From an uncultured Pirellula sp. (GTDB taxonomy: Bacteria; Planctomycetota; Planctomycetia; Pirellulales; Pirellulaceae), in NCBI GenBank assembly GCA_903892355.1, contig CAITIE010000038.1, positions 1 to 64,000 of the forward strand: a stretch of 64,000 nucleotides of DNA. The letters run 5' to 3'. Below the pieces are notes generated by a model. That model worked only from the letters and a program-made list of their open reading frames with translations. It had not been told where the DNA came from and did no database searches. Made by a program: the position numbers and the translations under genes. Below, piece by piece: positions 36,203 through 43,384 of this stretch. Positions within the stretch are counted from its first letter, which is position 1; every line of letters begins with the position of its first letter.

Positions 36203-36688
36203 GCCAGCTGCATTCCGATTTATCTAAAACTATGTGCCGAAAATAAGTTGTATTCGTTGTTCAAGCCGCATCGGGGGCGAACGGATTTTCTAATCTTTTC
36301 CCGAAAATGGGCCCCGGAGTATGACGATTTTGTCCCGGGACGCAAGTGCAAATGTACTTGCTAGTTTATGGGGCGGGTCTATCCTGTTGTCGGTGGAGGC
36401 TTGACCCAAGCCTCATTTTTGGACGATTTTACCTAAACTGACCCCCAAAGCGTCCAGGAATCAGACTGCTCGCTCCCCGTTGTCTTCCCGCTTTCCTTCC
36501 GCGAATCGCTCCTAGGCGTCGGTTCCGCCGCGGTTCTGCCGCGTCGCAGCCGAGCGCTCCATGCGCGTGACAGGGTGAGGCGATTGGGGGCGCGACCGCT
36601 GGTTTGATAGTCGCTGGTCTTACGGCCCATTTTAGGTGCATCGCGCGATTTTCATCGTTTACGGATATTTCCTCGCTTTCGGATTCCC
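36203..36688. other. 486-bp divergent intergenic region rplY/groES
   Basis: No convincing gene is present. The part next to rplY is AT-rich and should hold its promoter; the part next to groES is GC-rich (36460-36600). I see no CIRCE-type inverted repeat. An intrinsic-terminator-like hairpin facing the plus strand lies at 36396-36420. An 88-codon open minus-strand frame (36429-36695) has no ribosome site or coding character. Confidence 0.6.
36396..36420 (+). terminator. Intrinsic terminator-like hairpin with no obvious upstream gene
   Basis: gaggctt (36396-36402) pairs perfectly with aagcctc (36408-36414) across a 5-base loop, followed by attttt. It would stop plus-strand transcription that begins between rplY and groES, either a small RNA or the groES leader itself. 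Confidence 0.45.
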
Positions 36689-37015
36689 ATGGCAAAAAAG
36701 ACGCAATTTGAGACCATCGAGCCGGTCGGTGCCCGGGTATTGGTGCTTAAGGATGAGCCCAAGCGGGAGACGAAAGGAGGGATTGCCCTGCCCGATGTGG
36801 CAGAGATCCCCACGATCACAGGCAGGATCGTCACCATCAGCCGTCAAGTCGAGCACGATGAGGACATGCCGTTGCGCCAATACGATAAGATCATCTTTCA
36901 CCCGAAAAACGCGATTCCCGTCGACTTTGAGCCCGACAACCAACTCTATGTGGTCCCTGTCGAGGACGTCGTCGCCGTTTTCCGGAAAAAGGGACCTGCA
37001 GCTGACGACGAATAG
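36689..37015 (+). CDS. groES: Co-chaperonin GroES (Cpn10)
   Basis: The product (108 aa) is the lid of the GroEL chamber. It has VGARVLVLKDEPKRETKGGI (the roof and mobile loop region), ALPDVAEIPTITGRIVTI, a DKIIFHPKNAIPVDF strand segment and a C-terminal DVVAVFRKKG. The mobile loop is a little divergent from the E. coli form. groEL is not adjacent: the next gene is an unrelated DUF1570 gene. Planctomycetes often have several, scattered chaperonin genes, so the partner GroEL is elsewhere. Confidence 0.94.
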   Translation: MAKKTQFETIEPVGARVLVLKDEPKRETKGGIALPDVAEIPTITGRIVTISRQVEHDEDMPLRQYDKIIFHPKNAIPVDFEPDNQLYVVPVEDVVAVFRKKGPAADDE

Positions 37016-37132
37016 ATTCCGGGGCGGTTTCTGAGGAGTAATGTTCAAGAAGCTGAGTTCTGTCGCGGATCGAACTCCAGTGTGTTTTGGAATCCATGAA
37101 GGTTTTGGAAACCAAGGAACAGGCGGAATGAG

Positions 37133-38452
37133 ATGAAATTGATCCCTTCGCTTCTCAGGTCTTCGGGATTTTTGGTGTTCCTGGCTACGGTGCTTCCTTT
37201 AGGGCTTCCTTTAGGGCTTCCTTTAGGGCTTCCTTTAGGGCTTCCTTTAGGGTTAATGCCTAAAGCTTTGGGTCAGTCCGACCCCGCAAAGAACAACGAC
37301 GCTCCACGTTTGATCGAAGTCCGATTTCGTGCGTCGGAGCTCGAACCGATCATCGGCGAACTTGTGGTGCAAAACGCTAAGTACGGACTGTTGCTTCTCA
37401 ATGAAGATGGGGAACTGATCACGATTCCCGCAGCGCCAAAAGGCACTTCGAAATCCTCAGATTCATCGACAGAACCATCGAAAGAGCCTGACACCTCCAT
37501 CCTTGGCATCCATTCGATTGTCGAGTTGGAAGGGCCGATGAAACCAACCGCACCTAAGGAACTCGCCGAAAAGAGCTTGGCCTTGATGCCGCAAGGGGCA
37601 AAATTTATCGTCACTGAGCACTTTGTGGTCTGTTACGACACGACCGATGTATACGCTCGATGGAATGCCAATCTCTACGAGCGGATGTACAAAGGCATGA
37701 TCCGTTTTTGGAAAGAAAAGGGGATTGAGCTCGAGCCCCCTCGCTTTCCGATGGTCGCGCTAATCTTCAGCCATCAAGACGACTACGTCGAATACTCGAA
37801 ACGGGATTTTCGAGGGGGTGAAAATACGTTTGGCTACTACACCCAAACCACCAACCGATTAGCCACGTTTGATCTGACCGGCATCGAAGGCATGTTACCC
37901 CCGGGGGCCCTAGTCCAACGCGAGGAACTGATCACCGAGATTTTTTCTAGGCCTCAGGCGGAGCGTCAAGTCGCGACCATTCTGCATGAAGCGTGCCATC
38001 AAATCGCATTCAACACCGGTTTGCAGCGAAGGCTTGGCGATTATCCGTTTTGGTTGAGCGAAGGGATCGCGACCTTTTTTGAATCCCCGGACTTCAATAG
38101 TTCCTCGGGATGGGGAGGCACCGGAAAAATCAATTACTTCAACCTTAGCAATCTCAGGCAGTATGCTCGTATTCGTCCCGCAGATTCGATGATGAAACTA
38201 CTGGTCCAGGACGATTTATTGCGGCGAGGAGAGACATCGACGGCCGCCTATGCGGAGAGCTGGGGACTGACCTACTTCTTGATCAAACGCAAGCCTAAGA
38301 ATTTCGTGGAGTATCTCAAGCTGCTCCGTGAGCGGCTCCCTGGAAATCCAGCCGATGCAAAGCAACGACTCGATGATTTCCGGTCCTGCTTCGGTGAGGA
38401 TTTGGACAAGCTCGACAAGGAGTTTGTGCGATTTGTGGGGACGTTAAGGTAG
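37133..38452 (+). CDS. Secreted DUF1570 protein with zinc-metallopeptidase motif
   Basis: The 439-residue protein has a signal peptide whose hydrophobic core is made of five LPLG repeats, coded by five identical 12-bp units. The mature part contains HEACHQIAFNTGLQ with His285, Glu286 and His289, and a downstream Glu310 in WLSEGIATFFE, matching the HExxH plus Glu (gluzincin-like) pattern noted for DUF1570. Peptidase activity is inferred from these residues only. ATG 37133 is preceded by aaccaaggaacaggcggaatg without a clear Shine-Dalgarno. A TPR protein gene follows on the same strand after 180 bp. Confidence 0.88.
   Translation: MKLIPSLLRSSGFLVFLATVLPLGLPLGLPLGLPLGLPLGLMPKALGQSDPAKNNDAPRLIEVRFRASELEPIIGELVVQNAKYGLLLLNEDGELITIPAAPKGTSKSSDSSTEPSKEPDTSILGIHSIVELEGPMKPTAPKELAEKSLALMPQGAKFIVTEHFVVCYDTTDVYARWNANLYERMYKGMIRFWKEKGIELEPPRFPMVALIFSHQDDYVEYSKRDFRGGENTFGYYTQTTNRLATFDLTGIEGMLPPGALVQREELITEIFSRPQAERQVATILHEACHQIAFNTGLQRRLGDYPFWLSEGIATFFESPDFNSSSGWGGTGKINYFNLSNLRQYARIRPADSMMKLLVQDDLLRRGETSTAAYAESWGLTYFLIKRKPKNFVEYLKLLRERLPGNPADAKQRLDDFRSCFGEDLDKLDKEFVRFVGTLR
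37193..37252 (+). repeat. 12-bp tandem repeat, 5 perfect copies, in a signal peptide
   Basis: cttcctttaggg is repeated five times without mismatch (37193-37252). In frame each unit encodes Leu-Pro-Leu-Gly, so copy number changes lengthen or shorten the hydrophobic core of the DUF1570 signal peptide without shifting the frame. Confidence 0.97.
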
Positions 38453-38632
38453 AACCAATCCCGCGTCATATTCGTTAACGCCGTTACGCCAATCGGTTTC
38501 GCATCCTATATCTCTACAGAGCTCGACCGGGAGAGAATCCCCCCTAGGAACAGGCTAGGGCACCTTCATTTTTTGTTTTTGAATTGGCACAGTACGAAGT
38601 ATGATCTTCTCAGGAACAGTGCTGGGGACGTT

Positions 38633-40192
38633 ATGGCGATGTGGCGATTTGCGGTGGATTTCATCAAAAGGCTCGTGCAGCCATGCGTGGATCTATTCAC
38701 CTGGTCGCTCGATAGTTGCGTCTACTTCTTTCGCAGTCCTGAAGGTTTTGCTGCTCGCAGACGGTTTCTGCGCGGCCTACCTGCCCTCGGCGTGGCGTTG
38801 GTCGCACTCATTTGCTATTTGGTCGCAACCGCGACCCGTCCCTCCACGCGTGGACGGATTCTCAGGGACTTCAATACCGCTGTCGCAAATAAATCTCCTG
38901 AACGGGCGGTCCGAATCGGTCAGCGCCTTATCTCCGACTCGCGATTCAGTGATCCTGAAACCCTGTTTGAAGTTTCTGAGTTGCACGAACAGATCGGGGA
39001 TACTGAGCGATCCTCGGCGATGATCGATCTAATGGCCCCCGAACAAGTCAAAGGGTATTGGCGAGCTCACCAAAAGCAGGCTATGAAGTTAGCCCCGGAA
39101 ATATCTCAATCTACCGACTCGGAGGTACTGCGTAGCGCGTTTTGGCACCTGACGCATTCAGGGCATAACGATCGAGATGAATTGCTCCGCGCTTGGGCGG
39201 AGTATTCGTTGCGAGTCGGTGACATCAATCGCGCCCTCCGATGGCTTGAAAAGCTCTCGCTTTCGGATCCCCAGCAACTCTTCGGAGTCGCGGATTTAGC
39301 GTTCTCTTTTGGGGATGAAGAGACCGCACATCGATCCCTTGAAAAGGCCTCACGCGTCTATGCTAAATCAATCTCGCAGAATCCGACCTCAAAAAATGAT
39401 CGGATCTATTGCGCGTTGGCCTTTGCCAAACTCCATCGGATTGATATGGCTATCGAAACGATGGCATCCGGATGGAGATTGACACAGGATAAAGATTTCT
39501 CGGATGGTATTGCTGAACTCTACGTGCTCCAATTCGATCTCGATACCGCAGAGCATCGCGACTCAAAGATCCGCTTCGATGTGTTGCGGTCTGCGCTGAA
39601 ATGGAATGATCGCAATGAGCAAGCACACGATCGACTGATCGCCCTTTATCGAAGCGAAGCGATCCCGGAATTGAGAGAGGATATCAGTCGATTTGTTCGT
39701 GCGATTACGATCGAGCACCCGGGGTATGAAGTCGGCTACTTCACCCTTTCGACACTGGAAATCATCGAGGGGCGTACTGCTGATGCGATCGGAACTCTGC
39801 AGAAAGTCGTCGCGTTGAGCCCAAATCTTCCACCCGCACTCAATAACTTGGCATGGCTTCTATCAGAGAATCAACCCGAGGCGAATCCACCCAAGAAAAA
39901 TCAGACAGAGGAATCGGATCTCGCCAACAAACTAGAACAGGCCGCTGAATTGGCCCGACGAGCCGTTTCGCTCGATCCAGCGCACAGCAGCTATAGGGAC
40001 ACTCTCGGGACGATTTTGCTCAAGCAGGACAAGTTATCGGAGGCGGTTGTCGAACTCGAGCTGGGGCTGAAAGATGCAGCGAATCCTGCGAGTATTCATC
40101 GCAAGCTTGCCGATGCCTACCGCCGCCTAGCCCAGCCTGAAATCGCAGCAGGTCATGAGATGCGCGCAACGAGATCGGTATCCAAGCGTTAG
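38633..40192 (+). CDS. Membrane-anchored TPR protein
   Basis: The protein (about 519 aa) has one transmembrane helix near residues 60-80 (LPALGVALVALICYLVATAT) and then a helical repeat domain with TPR-like pairs such as NRALRWLEKLSLSDPQQLFG, TADAIGTLQKVVALSPNLPP and KLSEAVVELELGLKDA. I start at ATG 38633 (MAMWRFAVDF) because of the preceding gggg at good spacing; a TTG at 38573 is in frame but weak. It probably faces the periplasm as a protein-interaction scaffold. No partner is evident. Confidence 0.85.
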   Translation: MAMWRFAVDFIKRLVQPCVDLFTWSLDSCVYFFRSPEGFAARRRFLRGLPALGVALVALICYLVATATRPSTRGRILRDFNTAVANKSPERAVRIGQRLISDSRFSDPETLFEVSELHEQIGDTERSSAMIDLMAPEQVKGYWRAHQKQAMKLAPEISQSTDSEVLRSAFWHLTHSGHNDRDELLRAWAEYSLRVGDINRALRWLEKLSLSDPQQLFGVADLAFSFGDEETAHRSLEKASRVYAKSISQNPTSKNDRIYCALAFAKLHRIDMAIETMASGWRLTQDKDFSDGIAELYVLQFDLDTAEHRDSKIRFDVLRSALKWNDRNEQAHDRLIALYRSEAIPELREDISRFVRAITIEHPGYEVGYFTLSTLEIIEGRTADAIGTLQKVVALSPNLPPALNNLAWLLSENQPEANPPKKNQTEESDLANKLEQAAELARRAVSLDPAHSSYRDTLGTILLKQDKLSEAVVELELGLKDAANPASIHRKLADAYRRLAQPEIAAGHEMRATRSVSKR

Positions 40193-40372
40193 CTGTCGCT
40201 GTTGGGCGCCGGTGACTTCTAGATGAACTTCTTTCAGTGAGCTAAACTGTCGGCCAGACATGCTGACACGGGACATGGTCACGATACTTGCCGCTCTCGT
40301 TAGGTACGAACAGCGGACCCGCTATCCCCATCGCACTCAAGCGATCTTGGCTTTTTGGAGAGATAATTTCAG

Positions 40373-41158
40373 ATGCCTTCTGTGCTCGCGGTTTTTGCCC
40401 ACCCTGACGATATTGAATTTGTTGCTGCAGGAACATTGATCCGTCTGCGCGATCTCGGTTGGGAAGTGCATTACATGAACGTCGCCAACGGATGCTGCGG
40501 GTCGATGACGACGGGCCGCATGGAAACAGCGATGATTCGGGAGCAGGAAAGTCGCAACTCGGCGGCTCTCTTGGGAGCAGAGTACTACCCACCCATCTGC
40601 AACGATCTCGAGATCGAGTACTCGCAGCAGAACCTCGCAAAGATCGTCTCTGTGGTTCGGCGAGCGAAACCGAGCATTGTGTTAACCCATGCCCATTGGG
40701 ATTACATGGAAGACCATATGCAGACATGCCGATTGGCGTTGACCGCAGCATTTGCTCGCGGAGTCCCCAACTATTCATCGGACCCTATTGAGAGCGCGTG
40801 GGATGGCGATGTGGTTGTGTACCATGCCCAACCGCACGGAAATCGAACACCGCTGGGTGATTACGTAAGTCCAAGTTTGGTCGTGGCGATCGATGAGGTG
40901 ATGGATCAAAAATTGCAAATGCTGCAGCAACATCGATCGCAACAGGATTGGCTAAAGAGCACCCAAGGGCTGAACTCATACTGCCAAACCATGATGGATC
41001 TTTGCGGTGAAGTGGCCAGTCGTGCCAATGCGGATTCTGAAGCGTCGGTCGTGAAACTGATGAAGTTCGCCGAGGGATGGAGAAAGCATCTGCATCTAGG
41101 CTACTCGGGAACAGACCGCGATCCGCTTCGAGAGATTTTTATGGAAGCACCCGGCTGA
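40373..41158 (+). CDS. PIG-L family N-acetylglucosaminyl-type deacetylase
   Basis: The 261-residue enzyme belongs to the zinc-dependent LmbE/PIG-L deacetylases, which remove acetyl groups from GlcNAc conjugates such as bacillithiol or mycothiol precursors and glycolipids. The AHPDD motif (His10-Asp13) supplies metal ligand and catalytic base, and THAHWDYMEDH (His106-His115) the further ligand region. The length is normal for BshB-like proteins. The natural substrate cannot be read from sequence, and no thiol-biosynthesis gene is adjacent. Confidence 0.92.
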   Translation: MPSVLAVFAHPDDIEFVAAGTLIRLRDLGWEVHYMNVANGCCGSMTTGRMETAMIREQESRNSAALLGAEYYPPICNDLEIEYSQQNLAKIVSVVRRAKPSIVLTHAHWDYMEDHMQTCRLALTAAFARGVPNYSSDPIESAWDGDVVVYHAQPHGNRTPLGDYVSPSLVVAIDEVMDQKLQMLQQHRSQQDWLKSTQGLNSYCQTMMDLCGEVASRANADSEASVVKLMKFAEGWRKHLHLGYSGTDRDPLREIFMEAPG

Positions 41159-41224
41159 CGAACCACACGGTTTTACTGAGTTTACTTTACTGCATTAGCG
41201 AGATTGCTACGTTGTATTTCGATC

Positions 41225-43354
41225 TCAGTTTTTCTTTGCTTTCTCCAGCAAAATTTCCCGCGTAACATCTTGGATTTTTTGCTGGCGAGTGGAAAGCTCT
41301 TGCACTTGCTCTCGCAGTTGAGGATCACCGACTTCACCCACCAAATCATTGGAGCTATTGCTCTCGTTGGCCAGCCGATCGGTTCGGCGATTGATCCTGA
41401 GTTGAAGCGTCTTGATCAAGCGGAGTTCGGCGAGCTTATCGACAAGAGGTTGGTCCTCCGGATTGCCGCCACCTTGTTGGCCACCCCCCTGCTGCTCCTG
41501 CTTTTGCTCTTCTCGCTTCTTTTGAACCTGCTTGAGAGACTCGAGCATTTCCTCTAGCGCTCCTAGCACTTCATCCTGGATCCCTTGGGTGTTGGAAGAA
41601 ACATCGGCTGCAACCAACTGCTTGGCGACCATTTGCGCATCGCGATTGACTTGCTCGAGCGCCTCCGGAAAGGCTTGGCTAGACCCTTCGTCTTGGAGCA
41701 AGAGCAACGCGCGTTGCCCTTCCATGACGACCTTCATCTGCTCGATCGAAAGCTTGTTGGCTTGGATTTCCAACTGCCGATCCTTGTCCTCACCCGTAAG
41801 GTTCGCCAGTTTCTCGGTTTGGTCTCGGATCGTTTTCTCGAGATCGTACATTCGCTTGAGACGGGTCTCCAAATCGACCAATGCCCGTTCGATCTCCTCT
41901 TCACGCAATTGGGTCAAGATGCGTTCGAGTTCAGCGATTGCCTTTTGAAGCTCCTCCTCCGCTTTTTGCTGTTCCTCAATGGCATCCTTTCGCTTGTCTT
42001 CACGCAGTTTCTTCTCCGCTTGTTGCATCCGTTTGCGAGCCCGTTGAACCCGTTTGCGAGCTTGCTCTTCTCGCGATGGGGGTTTGCCAGCGGAGGGCTT
42101 GGATTCGTCCGAGTCCTCTCCGGATTCCTCCGATCCTTCGTCCGATGAATTGTCCGAGGACTCCGGTTGTTTGGCGTCGGTGGGTTTGGCGTCGGTGGGT
42201 TTGGCGTCGGTGGGTTTGGCGTCGGTGGGTTTGGCGTCGGTGGGTTTGGAGTCGGTGGGTTTGGAGTCGCCATCTTTTGATTGGGCATCTTTTAAATCGC
42301 CCGATTCCGGCTTCGTGGCATCCATGTCTTTTGGGTCAGTGTCCTTGGGGTCAGCCCCTTTGCCCTGGGAGTCTTTACCTTGTGAGTCTTTGGAATCATT
42401 CCCCTTGGACTCGCTACCTTTGCCGTCTGAGTCCTTGGACTCTTTGCCTGGCGAATCGGGACTTTGGGGCGAATCCGGTTTTTCGGATTCTGAATCTTTG
42501 GCGTTTGGATCCTTGGTATCCGGTTTCTTAGGATCCCCTTCCTTGGAATCACCCGACTTCGAAGGCTTGTCGGTCGACTTGCTTTCGTCGGAACTACCTT
42601 CCTTGGAGGAGTTGCCTTTCGAATCCTCGGACTGGAGATCTTTCTCGGAATTACCGAGTTGCTGTTCCAAATCTCGCTGGTCGTTCGCAGCTGCTTCTCG
42701 GTCCTGTCCAGACTCCGTACGTCCCCGTGTTGCGCGTTGGATGTTTTCGATTCTTCGGATATCTTTCAAAACATCTTCCAGACGCTTGCGTTCATCCTTG
42801 AGGCGTGACGAACGGTTCTCGCTTTGCAGGAGTTCGAGAAGCTTTTTCAAATTTTCCCGGCTGGCTTCTTGCTCGGGGATAGCGCGCGAGAATTGGCCTT
42901 TGGCGAGCAAGTCTCCTGCTTGAAGCAATCGTTGCTGCGTTGCGAGTTGTTTGCTCATTTGAGCCGCTTGCATCAACAGGCTGGCTCGAGTCGGGTTCGT
43001 GGTCGCTTCGAGTTCGCTCATGCGGATGAAGAGCTCCTCGAGCTTGGCGTATTGGGTCGCCAACTGTTTCTGCTGCTGCTCGAGCTCTTTGCCTGAATCG
43101 GCCGGAGCGGCTTCAGCCGGTTTGGCTTCAGCGGGCGGTACGTTTTGGGCGAGGGCCAGCGGACTTACGAGGACGAGCACCTCGAAGAAGCACACCGCAA
43201 AAACAAATACCGTCGGGATTGCTAGGAATGGCACCCGAGCGGATCGCCCGCAACGTGAACGTATCGCTGGGCGAGACACGTCGAACATGAAATCGCTAGG
43301 GGAGCGATCGCGCTCGTGGGCGATGCGTGGATGGGTAAGGCGATCAGCGGTCAT
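41225..43354 (-). CDS. Secreted, highly charged low-complexity and coiled-coil protein
   Basis: I recognise no family. The 709-residue product has an N-terminal signal (FLAIPTVFVFAVCFFEVLVL) and then a helical region, a roughly 200-residue Asp/Lys/Ser/Pro/Gly-rich stretch with repeats such as DSKDSQGKDSQGKG and TDAKP units, and a long coiled coil (about residues 430-690, for example RKRVQRARKRMQQAEKKL). The start of the signal could also be ATG 43288. It is 30 bp downstream of the DUF4175-like membrane protein gene and probably cotranscribed. The structure suggests an extended extracytoplasmic spacer or binding protein; function unknown. Confidence 0.78.
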   Translation of the reverse strand: MTADRLTHPRIAHERDRSPSDFMFDVSRPAIRSRCGRSARVPFLAIPTVFVFAVCFFEVLVLVSPLALAQNVPPAEAKPAEAAPADSGKELEQQQKQLATQYAKLEELFIRMSELEATTNPTRASLLMQAAQMSKQLATQQRLLQAGDLLAKGQFSRAIPEQEASRENLKKLLELLQSENRSSRLKDERKRLEDVLKDIRRIENIQRATRGRTESGQDREAAANDQRDLEQQLGNSEKDLQSEDSKGNSSKEGSSDESKSTDKPSKSGDSKEGDPKKPDTKDPNAKDSESEKPDSPQSPDSPGKESKDSDGKGSESKGNDSKDSQGKDSQGKGADPKDTDPKDMDATKPESGDLKDAQSKDGDSKPTDSKPTDAKPTDAKPTDAKPTDAKPTDAKQPESSDNSSDEGSEESGEDSDESKPSAGKPPSREEQARKRVQRARKRMQQAEKKLREDKRKDAIEEQQKAEEELQKAIAELERILTQLREEEIERALVDLETRLKRMYDLEKTIRDQTEKLANLTGEDKDRQLEIQANKLSIEQMKVVMEGQRALLLLQDEGSSQAFPEALEQVNRDAQMVAKQLVAADVSSNTQGIQDEVLGALEEMLESLKQVQKKREEQKQEQQGGGQQGGGNPEDQPLVDKLAELRLIKTLQLRINRRTDRLANESNSSNDLVGEVGDPQLREQVQELSTRQQKIQDVTREILLEKAKKN
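42171..42269 (-). repeat. 15-bp tandem repeat, 6.6 copies, coding TDAKP
   Basis: Seven consecutive units of ttggcgtcggtgggt (the last partial, the last two with one shared change) run from 42171 to 42269. On the coding minus strand each unit gives the pentapeptide TDAKP or TDSKP. Confidence 0.96.
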
Positions 43355-43384
43355 GGGATGCTCCCGGGAGCGAGTTCGTCGGTT

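Noticed and set aside
36203-36688. CIRCE element before groES
   Set aside because: No TTAGCACTC/GAGTGCTAA-type inverted repeat is visible; control must be different or the element is lost.
36429-36695. 88-codon minus-strand frame between rplY and groES
   Set aside because: Overlaps the groES start, is Arg/Ala-rich as expected from GC-rich noncoding DNA, and shows no motif.
42054-42923. Long plus-strand frame opposite the charged repeat protein
   Set aside because: Low-complexity repeats lack stop codons in several frames; the minus-strand reading has signal peptide and coiled coil and is the better gene.
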